Shown here piece by piece: positions 16,285-24,665 of a stretch of DNA of 64,000 bases. The DNA is from Streptomyces sp. SID12488 (lineage in GTDB: Bacteria > Actinomycetota > Actinomycetes > Streptomycetales > Streptomycetaceae). The DNA lies in contig NZ_JAAGLT010000036.1 of NCBI RefSeq assembly GCF_010548275.1, positions 1 through 64,000 of the forward strand. The letters run 5' to 3'. Position 1 is the first letter of the stretch, and every line of letters begins with the position of its first letter. A program made the translations under genes and the position numbers. The notes beneath the pieces were generated by a model. It searched no databases. It worked only from the letters and a program-made list of their open reading frames with translations, and was not told the DNA's origin.

Positions 16285-17104
16285 CGGCCAGGAAGCTCAG
16301 GACCGCCGTGAGGGTCTGCTCGGGGAACTGGACGTGCGGGTAGTGACCGGCGCCCTCGATCATCTCCAGCCGGCCCAGACCGGCCGGCAGGTCGGCGACG
16401 ATCGCCTCGCCCTCGGCCTGCGGCGAGGCCCAGTCAGGATCGAGGGTGCCCTGCACGACGAGCACCGGGCAGGTGACGTTGCCCAGCTGCTCACCTGCGT
16501 CGACGGGGGAGATCTTGCCCATCGCCTGCAGGACCTTCATCCGGCCGGGCTCCTCCAGCATCGCGGTGATCTGCCCTATGCGCGTGTCCCAGTCCGCGGG
16601 CTTGGAGCCGGGGTAGGCGACGGCCAGGTACTTGGCCCACTGCCCGGTGCTGCCGAAAACGGTGGTGCCCATGAGGTGGATCATGCCGCGGCGGTAGCCG
16701 GCCACCCGCAGGTCACCGAGCCGGACCTGCTGCTTGCGGGTGAAGGGCGCGAGCTCGACCACCGCGGTGATGAGCTCCGGTGCCTTGGCCGCGGCGATCG
16801 TGACCGCACCCCCGGCGATGGAGTGGCCGACGAGCACCGCCGGCTCACCGAGATGTTTCACCAGGGCGATCAGGTCACCCGCGAGGTCGGTGCGGGTGTA
16901 GGACGCCCACCCGACGCTGGACTCACCGTGGCCGCGCAGGTCCACCGCGGCGACCCGGTACCCGGCTTCCACCAGAGCGGGGGTGAAGAACCTGTAGGCC
17001 TCGCGACTGTCGCCCATGCCGTGGGCAACCACCACCAGCGGTCCGGCGACACCGCTCACCTCGTACGCGATGGTCCCGCCGTCGACTTTCAGGAACTCGG
17101 TCAC
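16271..17104 (-). CDS. alpha/beta hydrolase
   Basis: The 277-residue enzyme has the alpha/beta-hydrolase fold. The oxyanion motif HGMGDS, the second-strand block AAVDLRGHGESS, the nucleophile elbow VGHSIAGG (Ser), an acid in VQGTLDPDW and the catalytic His in EGAGHYPH are all visible. A GTG start 5 nt after GGAGG is preferred; an in-frame ATG at 17116 lies inside the ribosome-binding sequence. It heads a two-gene operon with the TetR repressor, and a dyad-rich promoter region lies just upstream. Substrates may be esters, lactones or epoxides. Confidence 0.85.
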   Translation of the reverse strand: MTEFLKVDGGTIAYEVSGVAGPLVVVAHGMGDSREAYRFFTPALVEAGYRVAAVDLRGHGESSVGWASYTRTDLAGDLIALVKHLGEPAVLVGHSIAGGAVTIAAAKAPELITAVVELAPFTRKQQVRLGDLRVAGYRRGMIHLMGTTVFGSTGQWAKYLAVAYPGSKPADWDTRIGQITAMLEEPGRMKVLQAMGKISPVDAGEQLGNVTCPVLVVQGTLDPDWASPQAEGEAIVADLPAGLGRLEMIEGAGHYPHVQFPEQTLTAVLSFLAGVGA

Positions 17105-17134
17105 GACTACCTCCATGTGGTCCGCCGACTCGGC

Positions 17135-17171
17135 GGCTAACTGCATTAGCTAAAAGCTATCAGCATTAGCC
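17135..17171. promoter_or_regulatory. operator for the TetR-hydrolase operon
   Basis: A 37-bp dyad has matching ends (GGCTAA and TTAGCC), a central TAGCT-AAA-AGCTA palindrome and two direct GCATTAGC copies 20 bp apart. It ends 31 bp upstream of the hydrolase GTG start, the expected place for autoregulation by the TetR protein. Confidence 0.72.
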
Positions 17172-17281
17172 GGGAGGTCAAGCCCCGTGACAGCACCGCG
17201 GGCCGGGCCGGGCCGCGCACAAAGCCCGCGGGGTGCCTCCCTCGAGGTCCGGTTGGCGGGGGACGGGGGCGGCGAGGGCGG

Positions 17282-18841
17282 TTACAGCGCCTGCGGGTAC
17301 GTGAACACCCGGTTCGGGTCGTACTGGTGCTTCAGTTGCTGGAGGCGGGGTGCCGCGTCGCCGTAGTACGCCTTGCGCCAGTTCCGCAGGGTGGGGTCCG
17401 TGTAGTTCTGGTAGGCGGCGCCCGAGGCGTGTGGGGCCATGGCGGTGTGGGCCGAGGTCAGCCAGGACTGGGCCGCCGTGCCCGTCGTACCCGCGCGCCA
17501 GGACACGATGTACTGGGCCAGCATGCGGCTGCGCCGGTGGACGAATGCCGTCGCCGTCGGTGAGACCCGGTTCACCGCGCCCCCGAGTGCCGTGAACGCG
17601 ATGCTGCCCGAGCCGCCCTGGACCGAGGTGATGCGTGAGAGGAGCGTTTGGATTCCGGACGTGGAGAGGGAGCGGTCGAAGAAGTCCGAGCGGGCCGCGT
17701 ATGTCTCCCGGCCCAGCGCGCCCTGCGGGGAGCGGCCCGGGGTTCGGCCCGGCAGGTGGCACTGGGCGTCCGTCGCGAAGGACGAGCAGCCCGCGTACAC
17801 CTCCATCGCCTCCTCGTACGAGCGGCGCTTCAGCGAGACGCTCGTGGCCGAAGAACCGATTCTGTCCGCCAGGCGGTCCACCGCGTTCTGCAGTTCTGTG
17901 TAGGTGCCCAGGGAGAACGCGGAGATGGAGACGGTCGGGGTGCCGCCGGCCGTGTTCGCCACGTGCAGGGCCGACCAGATCTCGTCCGGCTGCGTCGGGC
18001 CCCACTCCTGCCAGGCCTTCATCACCGCCGCCGCCTTCCGCCACGGCCAGGTCATGTACGCCGCCACCGCCTGGGGGGCGGGGTGCGTGCGGAACTGGAG
18101 TTCCGTGACGATGCCGAAGTTGCCGTTGCCCGCGCCTCGAAGGGCCCAGAACAGGTCCTTGTTCGTCGTGGCGTTCGCCGTGAGTTCGCGGCCGTCCGCC
18201 GTGATCAGCGTCGCCTGAGTGAGGCTGTCGCAGGTCAGGCCGTACGCCCTCGACACCACGCCGTGGCCGCCGCCCAGCGTCAGGCCCGACACGCCCACCG
18301 TCGGGCACGAGCCCGCCGGGATCGTGACGCCCTTGGCGGTGAGTGCGCGGTAGACGTCGATCAGTTTCGAGCCCGCTCCCACCACCGCCGTGCCGCCGGC
18401 CGCCCTCACCCGGTTCAGCTTCGATACGTCGACCACCAGGCGGCCGTTGCCCGAGGACCAGCCCGCGTACGAGTGGCCGCCGTTGCGGATCGCCACGGGG
18501 ACGGAGTGGGCGCGGGCGTACGACAGCACCGTACGGATGTCGTCCGCGTGGGCGACGTACGCCACCGCGGCCGGCTTGAGTCCGTCGAAGCGGGTGTTGT
18601 AGAGCTGCCGGGCCGATGCCCACGAGGCGTCCCCGGGGCGGATGAGCGGGCCGTCGAGGTCGCGGCCGAGGGCCGTCCAGTTGGCGGGGGCCGAGGCGCT
18701 CGTCGCGGTGAGGGGAGTCGTTCCCCCGGTAGTGCCTTCCGGGGCCCCCTTCGTGTCCAGGTCCCCCTTGCCCTCGCACGCCGTCGTCGTCATCGCGGCC
18801 AGGGCGGCCACGCCGCCTCCCATGAACGTACGCCGGTGCAT
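17282..18841 (-). CDS. Tat-exported berberine-bridge-like FAD oxidase
   Basis: The 519-residue protein has a twin-arginine signal (RRTFMGGG) with a lipobox-like TTAC cysteine, then a PCMH FAD-binding domain and a C-terminal BBE block (YQNYTDPTLRNWRKAYYG). His in NGGHSYAG and Cys in AGSCPTVGVSG are the two residues that bind the flavin covalently in this family. It would oxidise alcohols or sugars outside the cell, releasing hydrogen peroxide. GAGGGGAG precedes the ATG. The gene stands alone and faces away from pstS; whether it shares the PHO regulon is open. Confidence 0.88.
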   Translation of the reverse strand: MHRRTFMGGGVAALAAMTTTACEGKGDLDTKGAPEGTTGGTTPLTATSASAPANWTALGRDLDGPLIRPGDASWASARQLYNTRFDGLKPAAVAYVAHADDIRTVLSYARAHSVPVAIRNGGHSYAGWSSGNGRLVVDVSKLNRVRAAGGTAVVGAGSKLIDVYRALTAKGVTIPAGSCPTVGVSGLTLGGGHGVVSRAYGLTCDSLTQATLITADGRELTANATTNKDLFWALRGAGNGNFGIVTELQFRTHPAPQAVAAYMTWPWRKAAAVMKAWQEWGPTQPDEIWSALHVANTAGGTPTVSISAFSLGTYTELQNAVDRLADRIGSSATSVSLKRRSYEEAMEVYAGCSSFATDAQCHLPGRTPGRSPQGALGRETYAARSDFFDRSLSTSGIQTLLSRITSVQGGSGSIAFTALGGAVNRVSPTATAFVHRRSRMLAQYIVSWRAGTTGTAAQSWLTSAHTAMAPHASGAAYQNYTDPTLRNWRKAYYGDAAPRLQQLKHQYDPNRVFTYPQAL

Positions 18842-18917
18842 GGCGCTCCCCTCGGTTCCTCCGTTTGAGCCCGCAGTGGCTCCCGTCGAACGAGACGGGT
18901 TCCGGGCATCGTGGGTT

Positions 18918-18949
18918 CCTTCACCCGCCGCGTTTGCGGGGGGTGAAGG
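18918..18949. other. strong hairpin in the divergent FAD oxidase-pstS interval
   Basis: CCTTCACCC pairs with GGGTGAAGG, with an inner CCGC/GCGG stem. It lies about 80 bp before the oxidase start, so it may be a transcript leader structure or a regulator site. The remaining interval holds the PHO box. Confidence 0.5.
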
Positions 18950-19067
18950 AAGGGGGTATTCCGGGCTTGTACAGCAGAAGCCGGGTGGCCGGGGCCGATC
19001 CCCGGGTCGGGACCCACACGTGTTCTCCCCGTGAGCATTCCGTGACCTCACCGCACCGACCGCAGGG

Positions 19068-19107
19068 GTTCACCCTCCGTTCACCCGCGCCCGTAGGTGG
19101 CTTCACC
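19068..19107 (+). promoter_or_regulatory. PHO box upstream of pstS
   Basis: Two adjacent 11-bp units, GTTCACCCTCC and GTTCACCCGCG, match the Streptomyces PhoP direct-repeat unit. A further TTCACC follows exactly two 11-bp steps later (19102). PhoP dimers bind such repeats to switch on pst genes when phosphate is scarce. Confidence 0.88.
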
Positions 19108-19236
19108 TGATCTGCCTACTTTCGGCCTTACCGGTGCTGCGTGTGCCCTCCTGGGCGCCCCCGCACCACTCATATTTCGCGACCTCGCACGCCGCCGGAT
19201 CTCAGGTCGGCGGCTCCTGGAAGGAAACACCAGACA

Positions 19237-20364
19237 GTGAAGCTTCAGCGCATGAACCGGCGGGCCCTCACCCTCGGTGCTCTCGCCGTCTCCGGCGCCC
19301 TGGCCCTCACGGCGTGCGGCTCTGACGACACCGGCACTGACACGAAGGCCACGGGCGGTGCCACCACCGGTGCCGCCAGCTCCATCAAGTGTGACGACGC
19401 CAAGGGCCAGCTCCTGGCCGACGGCTCCTCCGCGCAGAAGAACGCGATCGACGCCTGGGTCAAGGCCTTCACGGCCGCCTGCCCCGGCGTGCAGATCAAC
19501 TACAAGGGCGGCGGCTCGGGCGCCGGCGTCACCGCGTTCACGCAGGGCACGGTCGCCTTCGCCGGCTCCGACTCGGCGCTGAAGCCCGACGACGTCACCG
19601 CGTCCAAGGCGGTCTGCACCGGCGGCACCGCCATCGACCTCCCGGCCGTCGGCGGCGCCATCGCGCTCGCCTACAACGTCCCGGGTGTCGACAACCTGGT
19701 CCTGGACGCGCCCACCCTCGCGAAGATCTTCGACAGCAAGATCACCAAGTGGGACGACGCCGCGATCAAGGCGCTGAACCCGACCGCGACGCTGCCGAGC
19801 ACCAAGATCCAGGCCTTCCACCGCTCCGAGGACTCCGGCACCACGGACAACCTCACCAAGTACCTGATCGCCACCACCCCCGAGAACTGGAAGTACGAGG
19901 GCGGCAAGGCCTGGCAGGCGAAGGGCGGCCAGGCGGCCTCCGGTTCCTCAGGCATCGCGGCGCAGGTCAAGCAGACCGAAGGCGCGATCGGCTACATGGA
20001 GCTGTCGTACGCCAAGGACCTGTCCACGGTGTCCGTGGCGACCGGCGCCAGCGCCCCGGTCAAGCCCTCCTCCGACTCCGCCACCAAGGCCATCGCGGCC
20101 GCCCAGGTGGTCGGCACCGGCAGCGACCTGTCGCTGAAGCTGGACTACAAGACCAAGGCCGAGGGCGCGTACCCGATCACCCTGGTGACGTACGAGATCG
20201 CCTGCGACAAGGGCAACAAGGCGGACACCCTGCCCGCCACGAAGGCCTTCCTCCGCTACATCACCAGCGAAGAGGGCCAGGGAATCCTGAGCGGGATCGA
20301 CTACGCGCCGATCCCCGCCGACATCATCGCCAAGGTTCGCACCACCGTCGAGAGCCTGGCCTGA
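19237..20364 (+). CDS. pstS: phosphate ABC transporter substrate-binding lipoprotein PstS
   Basis: The 375-residue protein has a lipoprotein signal (lipobox LTAC) and the PBP-like_2 fold of PstS. Phosphate-binding segments are visible: LADGSSAQKN, GSDSAL and HRSEDSGTTDN. It captures phosphate outside the membrane for the PstCAB permease. GTG 19237 is chosen because AAGGAA lies about 12 nt upstream; ATG 19252 is an alternative. It heads pstSCAB under the PHO box and is followed by a strong hairpin that would favour its expression over the downstream genes. Confidence 0.96.
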   Translation: MKLQRMNRRALTLGALAVSGALALTACGSDDTGTDTKATGGATTGAASSIKCDDAKGQLLADGSSAQKNAIDAWVKAFTAACPGVQINYKGGGSGAGVTAFTQGTVAFAGSDSALKPDDVTASKAVCTGGTAIDLPAVGGAIALAYNVPGVDNLVLDAPTLAKIFDSKITKWDDAAIKALNPTATLPSTKIQAFHRSEDSGTTDNLTKYLIATTPENWKYEGGKAWQAKGGQAASGSSGIAAQVKQTEGAIGYMELSYAKDLSTVSVATGASAPVKPSSDSATKAIAAAQVVGTGSDLSLKLDYKTKAEGAYPITLVTYEIACDKGNKADTLPATKAFLRYITSEEGQGILSGIDYAPIPADIIAKVRTTVESLA

Positions 20365-20372
20365 TCTGAGCG

Positions 20373-20410
20373 TGCGGCCGGGTCCCGCCACCAAGGGGGA
20401 CCCGGCCGCA
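20373..20410 (+). terminator. pstS-pstC intergenic hairpin
   Basis: A perfect 14-bp stem (TGCGGCCGGGTCCC with its complement) begins 9 bp after the pstS stop. It lacks a T run and the next genes share the operon, so it probably acts as an attenuator or 3' mRNA stabiliser that raises pstS over pstCAB. Confidence 0.78.
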
Positions 20411-20474
20411 CCGTCCGGTGCACCGCCGCCAGGAGCCGCATCCCCGGGTGCGGCCCCGCAGACCGGAGAACCCG

Positions 20475-21485
20475 ATGGACATAACCACCAAGAACCCAGA
20501 CACCACCTCACCCGCCGCCCCCGAGCCGCCCACGGCCGAGGAGAAGCGCGCCGCCCGCGGCGCCACCCGCCTCGGTGACCGGATCTTCCTCGGTCTCTCC
20601 CGTGGCTCGGGCATCCTGCTGCTGGCGATCATGGCCGCTATCGCGATCTTCCTCACCTATCGCGCGGTCATCGCCATCAGCAAGGACGACGCGAACTTCC
20701 TCACCACCTTCGAGTGGAACGCGAACCTCAACCCGCCGGTGTTCGGCATCGCGGTCCTGGCCTTCGGCACGGTGGTCTCCTCGATCATCGCCATGGCCAT
20801 CGCGGTCCCGGTCGCCGTCGCCATCGCGCTGTTCCTCACGCACTACGCCCCGCGCAAGCTGAGCGGCCCCATCGCGTATGTGATCGACCTGCTCGCCGCC
20901 GTACCGTCCATCGTGTACGGCCTGTGGGGCGCCCTGGTCCTCGTACCGAACATGAACGGCCTCTTCGGCTGGCTGAACGACTTCCTCGGCTGGACCGGCA
21001 TCTTCTCCTGGGAAGAGGGCGCGCCCCGCTCGATGCTGACCGTGGGCATCCTGCTGTCAGTCATGATCCTCCCCGTCATCACGAACGTCAGCCGTGAGGT
21101 GTTCCGGCAGACCCCGCGGATGAACGAGGAGGCCGCGCTGGCCCTCGGCGCCACACGCTGGGAGGTCATCCGGATGGCGGTACTGCCCTTCGGCCGCTCC
21201 GGCGTGATCTCCGCGGCGATGCTCGGCCTCGGCCGCGCGCTGGGCGAGACGATGGCCGTCGCCACCGTCCTCTCCCCGAGCTTCCTCATCCAGACCAGCC
21301 TGCTCGACCCGGGCGGCGGCACCTTCGCGCAGAACATCGCCGCCAAGTTCGGTGAGGCGTCACCGTACGGCCGTGACGCGCTCATCGCCTCCGGTCTGGT
21401 CCTGTTCGTCATCACTCTGGTGGTCAACGGCGCGGCCCGCGCGATCATCGCCCGTCGCGCCGAGTACTCGGGGGCCAACGCATGA
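20475..21485 (+). CDS. pstC: phosphate ABC transporter permease PstC
   Basis: The 336-residue inner-membrane subunit has a Pro/Glu-rich cytoplasmic N-terminus of about 30 residues and six helices. The conserved EAA loop NEEAALALGATRWEVIRM, which contacts the ATPase, is intact. It forms the phosphate channel with PstA. GGAGAA precedes the ATG and its last 4 bp overlap the pstA start (ATGA), showing coupled translation. Confidence 0.95.
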   Translation: MDITTKNPDTTSPAAPEPPTAEEKRAARGATRLGDRIFLGLSRGSGILLLAIMAAIAIFLTYRAVIAISKDDANFLTTFEWNANLNPPVFGIAVLAFGTVVSSIIAMAIAVPVAVAIALFLTHYAPRKLSGPIAYVIDLLAAVPSIVYGLWGALVLVPNMNGLFGWLNDFLGWTGIFSWEEGAPRSMLTVGILLSVMILPVITNVSREVFRQTPRMNEEAALALGATRWEVIRMAVLPFGRSGVISAAMLGLGRALGETMAVATVLSPSFLIQTSLLDPGGGTFAQNIAAKFGEASPYGRDALIASGLVLFVITLVVNGAARAIIARRAEYSGANA

Positions 21486-22540
21486 GCACCGTCGTAGCCG
21501 AGAAGCCCACCGGTTCCCTGCAGGGCGCCAGGCTTCCCAAGTGGTTCTCCTGGGCCCTGGCCGGCGCTTCCGTCGCCCTCGGGATCGGCATCAGCTTCGC
21601 CGCCGGCCTGGACAGCAGCATCCAGTGGGGCCTGATCGCGGCGATCCTCTTCGTCGTCGGTACGTACGTCATCGCCACGAGCGTCGAGGGCAAGCGTCAG
21701 GCCAAGGACCGCATCGCGACCTCGCTGGTCTGGGTCGCCTTCCTGCTCGCCCTCGTACCGCTGATCTCCCTGCTGTGGACGACCGTCTCGCGCGGTGTGA
21801 AGGTCCTCGACGTCTTCTTCCTGACCCACTCGATGGGCGTCGTCTCCGACAACGAGCCGGGCGGTGGCATCTACCACGCCATCATCGGCAGCCTGGAGCA
21901 GGTCGGCCTGGCCACCGCGATGGGCGCGCCGATCGGCGTACTCACCGCGATCTACCTGGTGGAGTACGGGCGCGGCGCGCTGTCCAGGGCGGTCACGTTC
22001 TTCGTGGACGTCATGACGGGCATCCCGTCGATCGTCGCGGGCCTCTTCATCCTGAGCCTCATGCTGCAGTTCGACATGCAGCCGTTCGGCTTCGCCGGTT
22101 CGCTGGCTCTGGCGATCCTGATGATGCCGGTGGTCGTCCGTTCGACGGAGGAGATGCTGAAGCTCGTACCGAACGAGCTGCGCGAGGCGTCTCTCGCGCT
22201 CGGTATCCCGAAGTGGCGCACGATCCTGAAAGTGGTCCTGCCGACCGCCATCGGCGGTATCACCACCGGTGTCATGCTGGCGGTGGCACGTATCGCGGGT
22301 GAGACGGCCCCGGTGCTGCTCCTGGTCTTCGGCAACCCCTTCATCAACAACGACCCGTTCGAGGGTGCGCAGGCCTCGCTGCCGCTGTACATCTATCAGC
22401 AGTACGCGAACAGCGGCGGTGCGGAGGCGGCGTACGACCGCGCCTGGGCGGCATCGCTCACGCTGATCGCCTTCGTGATGATCCTCAACCTCGGAGCTCG
22501 CGGTATCGCCCGCTGGAAGGCTCCGAAGACAGGTCGCTGA
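21482..22540 (+). CDS. pstA: phosphate ABC transporter permease PstA
   Basis: The 352-residue permease has about eight hydrophobic segments and the EAA loop NELREASLALGIPKWRTILK. It pairs with PstC to carry phosphate across the membrane. The start ATG overlaps the pstC stop by 4 bp. The two extra N-terminal helices before the BPD_transp domain are usual for actinobacterial PstA. Confidence 0.95.
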   Translation: MSTVVAEKPTGSLQGARLPKWFSWALAGASVALGIGISFAAGLDSSIQWGLIAAILFVVGTYVIATSVEGKRQAKDRIATSLVWVAFLLALVPLISLLWTTVSRGVKVLDVFFLTHSMGVVSDNEPGGGIYHAIIGSLEQVGLATAMGAPIGVLTAIYLVEYGRGALSRAVTFFVDVMTGIPSIVAGLFILSLMLQFDMQPFGFAGSLALAILMMPVVVRSTEEMLKLVPNELREASLALGIPKWRTILKVVLPTAIGGITTGVMLAVARIAGETAPVLLLVFGNPFINNDPFEGAQASLPLYIYQQYANSGGAEAAYDRAWAASLTLIAFVMILNLGARGIARWKAPKTGR

Positions 22541-22611
22541 CGCGGCCGACTGACAGCGACCTGTGGTCGGCCGGGTGGCCGCCCGCCCCCTCGAAAGAAG
22601 CAGTGATACCC

Positions 22612-23388
22612 ATGGCCAAGCGAATCGACGTAAGCGGCCTCAGCGCCTACTACAGTTCCTTCCGCGCGATCGAGGACATCTCGATGACGGTCGAGCCGCG
22701 CTCGGTGACGGCCTTCATCGGCCCCTCCGGCTCCGGCAAGTCCACCTTCCTGCGCACCCTCAACCGCATGCACGAGGTCACGCCCGGCGGGCGCGTCGAC
22801 GGCAAGGTCATGCTCGACGACGAGAACCTGTACGGCGCCGGGGTCGACCCGGTGGCGGTACGGCGTGAGGTCGGCATGGTCTTCCAGCGCCCGAACCCCT
22901 TCCCGACGATGTCGGTCTACGACAACGTGGCGGCGGGGCTGCGGCTGGCCGGCTCGTACAAGAAGTCCGAGCTGAGCGACATCGTGGAGAAGTCGCTGAA
23001 GGGCGCCAACCTCTGGAACGAGGTCAAGGACCGCCTGAACAAGCCCGGTTCGGGTCTGTCGGGCGGCCAGCAGCAGCGACTGTGCATCGCGCGTGCGATC
23101 GCCGTCGAGCCCAAGGTGCTGCTGATGGACGAGCCGTGCTCGGCCCTCGACCCGATCTCCACGCTCGCGATCGAGGACCTGATCGGTGAGCTGAAGGAAC
23201 GGTTCACGATCGTCATCGTGACGCACAACATGCAGCAGGCGGCGCGTGTCTCGGACAAGACGGCGTTCTTCAACCTCGCGGCGGTCGGCCAGCCCGGCAA
23301 GCTGATCGAGATAGACGACACGGAGCGCATCTTCTCCAACCCGTCCGTCCAGGCGACGGAGGACTACATCTCGGGCCGCTTCGGCTGA
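22612..23388 (+). CDS. pstB: phosphate ABC transporter ATPase PstB
   Basis: The 258-residue ATPase powers the Pst transporter. Walker A GPSGSGKST, the signature LSGGQQQR, Walker B VLLMDEPCSAL and the H-loop VTHNMQQA are all present. AAAGAAG about 12 nt upstream supports ATG 22612 over a nearby GTG. It is the last pst gene and is followed by a strong terminator. Confidence 0.96.
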   Translation: MAKRIDVSGLSAYYSSFRAIEDISMTVEPRSVTAFIGPSGSGKSTFLRTLNRMHEVTPGGRVDGKVMLDDENLYGAGVDPVAVRREVGMVFQRPNPFPTMSVYDNVAAGLRLAGSYKKSELSDIVEKSLKGANLWNEVKDRLNKPGSGLSGGQQQRLCIARAIAVEPKVLLMDEPCSALDPISTLAIEDLIGELKERFTIVIVTHNMQQAARVSDKTAFFNLAAVGQPGKLIEIDDTERIFSNPSVQATEDYISGRFG

Positions 23389-23472
23389 GCCGACGCCGCC
23401 TGTACGTCCTGCGCACGTCCTCCCGAATACCCCTCGCGGTGCTGCATGGCGGTGCCACCGCGAGGTCGAATA

Positions 23473-23507
23473 GGGCCCGCCCCCGGAAGTTCTCCGGGGG
23501 CGGGCCC
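23473..23507 (+). terminator. pst operon terminator
   Basis: A 15-bp perfect stem (GGGCCCGCCCCCGGA) with a 5-nt loop lies between convergent genes and can stop transcription from both sides. Confidence 0.9.
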
Positions 23508-23539
23508 GTTCTTGTGTCACGGTGTCCGGTGGCCTGGAG

Positions 23540-23923
23540 TCACCAGTGGTGGCAGTCCAGGTGTCCCTTGACCCAGAAGTTGTACCAGTACCCGTGGACG
23601 TAGACCCACTTGTGGTGGTGGTCATAGGTCCAGGAGCCCTGGTGCCACTTGCCGTACCCGTCGTAGTGACCCTGGTGCCAGGTCTTCGTGTAGTAGACCT
23701 TCTTCTCCCAGTGGCCCTTGACCCACTTCTTCTCCCAGTGCCCCTTCTTCCATTCGCACCGGTCGTGGTGGTCGTTGTGGTCACCGGTCAGCGCGGTGGC
23801 CGCGGTCGTGGTGGCCGGGGCCGCGGCAGCTGTGCCGGAGAGGCCCAGGGCGGCGCCGCCGGCCAGCAGTCCTGTGGCGGCGACACCGGTCACCAGACGA
23901 CGGACTCGCAGGGATGCAGTCAT
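23540..23923 (-). CDS. secreted Trp/His/Lys/Tyr-rich repeat protein of unknown function
   Basis: I do not recognise a family. The 127-residue precursor has a signal peptide (VTGVAATGLLAGGAALGLSG) ending near TAAAAPA. The mature part of roughly 80-95 residues contains 11 Trp, more than a dozen His and many Lys and Tyr, arranged as loose repeats of the type KGHWEKK and WHQGxY. Only two Cys are present, near the two ends of the rich region, and could form a disulfide. AAGGAGGTGA, a full-strength ribosome-binding site, precedes the ATG, so it is surely translated. It stands alone after the pst operon. Metal, wall or polyanion binding is possible. Confidence 0.78.
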   Translation of the reverse strand: MTASLRVRRLVTGVAATGLLAGGAALGLSGTAAAAPATTTAATALTGDHNDHHDRCEWKKGHWEKKWVKGHWEKKVYYTKTWHQGHYDGYGKWHQGSWTYDHHHKWVYVHGYWYNFWVKGHLDCHHW

Positions 23924-24148
23924 CCGGCTCACCTCCTTCCTTCCGAGTGGCTCGATTCGCATGACACAAGGGATTCGAAGCGGGCGGGCTCACGTATGAG
24001 TCGAACTGGGAGAAATCGAGAAAAATCGCGAGCGCGGTAGGTAGGGAGCGGGAAATTCCCCGTCCCTGAAACGAAAAGTCATCCGTAGGCCCGGTGGTAT
24101 CGAATCCCTCACGAGACCCTGTCACTCCGATTCGCCCAGGGGGCGGTC

Positions 24149-24580
24149 ATGACCATCACCGTGGATTCACCCGCGCACATCGCCAGCCATCGCGTCGTGC
24201 TGGCCCGCAGCCGCCATGCTCCCGAGGTGGCCCGCAAGATCACAGCCCGGTGGCTCGCCGCTTGCGAGGCCCCGTTCGGCGCTGCCGCCGACGCGATACT
24301 CATCGTCTCCGAGCTGGTCACCAACACGTTTCGTCACACCAGTGGGCCCTGCACCTTGACGCTCACCGTCTGCGGCTCCGAGCTCGATATCGGCGTTGCG
24401 GACACCAGTGCGGAAGTTCCTCAGGCGCGGGCTGTCACCTGCGTGGACGAACGGGGTGGCTTCGGTCTGACCATGCTCGGGGAACTGGGCGCCCGGGTCA
24501 GCGTCGCGCCGACCCCGGAGGGCAAGACCGTGCACGCCGCACTCGACCTGGGGCCTGGCGTCCCTGACCTCAGGGAGTGA
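24149..24580 (+). CDS. RsbW-like ATP-binding anti-sigma/regulator protein
   Basis: The 143-residue protein is a stand-alone HATPase_c_2 domain of the type found in the many Streptomyces RsbW/SpoIIAB-like proteins. The N-box ELVTNTFRHT and G-box ERGGFGLTML are visible; the G1 motif VADTSAE is partial. Such proteins bind ATP and sequester a sigma factor or anti-anti-sigma factor, or phosphorylate it. No partner with a STAS domain is adjacent; the next gene encodes an ECF sigma factor, but ECF factors are usually held by the RskA protein two genes on. Confidence 0.8.
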   Translation: MTITVDSPAHIASHRVVLARSRHAPEVARKITARWLAACEAPFGAAADAILIVSELVTNTFRHTSGPCTLTLTVCGSELDIGVADTSAEVPQARAVTCVDERGGFGLTMLGELGARVSVAPTPEGKTVHAALDLGPGVPDLRE

Positions 24581-24665
24581 ATGCGCTGAGCCGAATGAGG
24601 GCCCCGGGCTGCGGGTTCCTCCCCCGGCGCGCAGCGTCGGCCAGAAGAAGCACGTCGAGGGAAAC

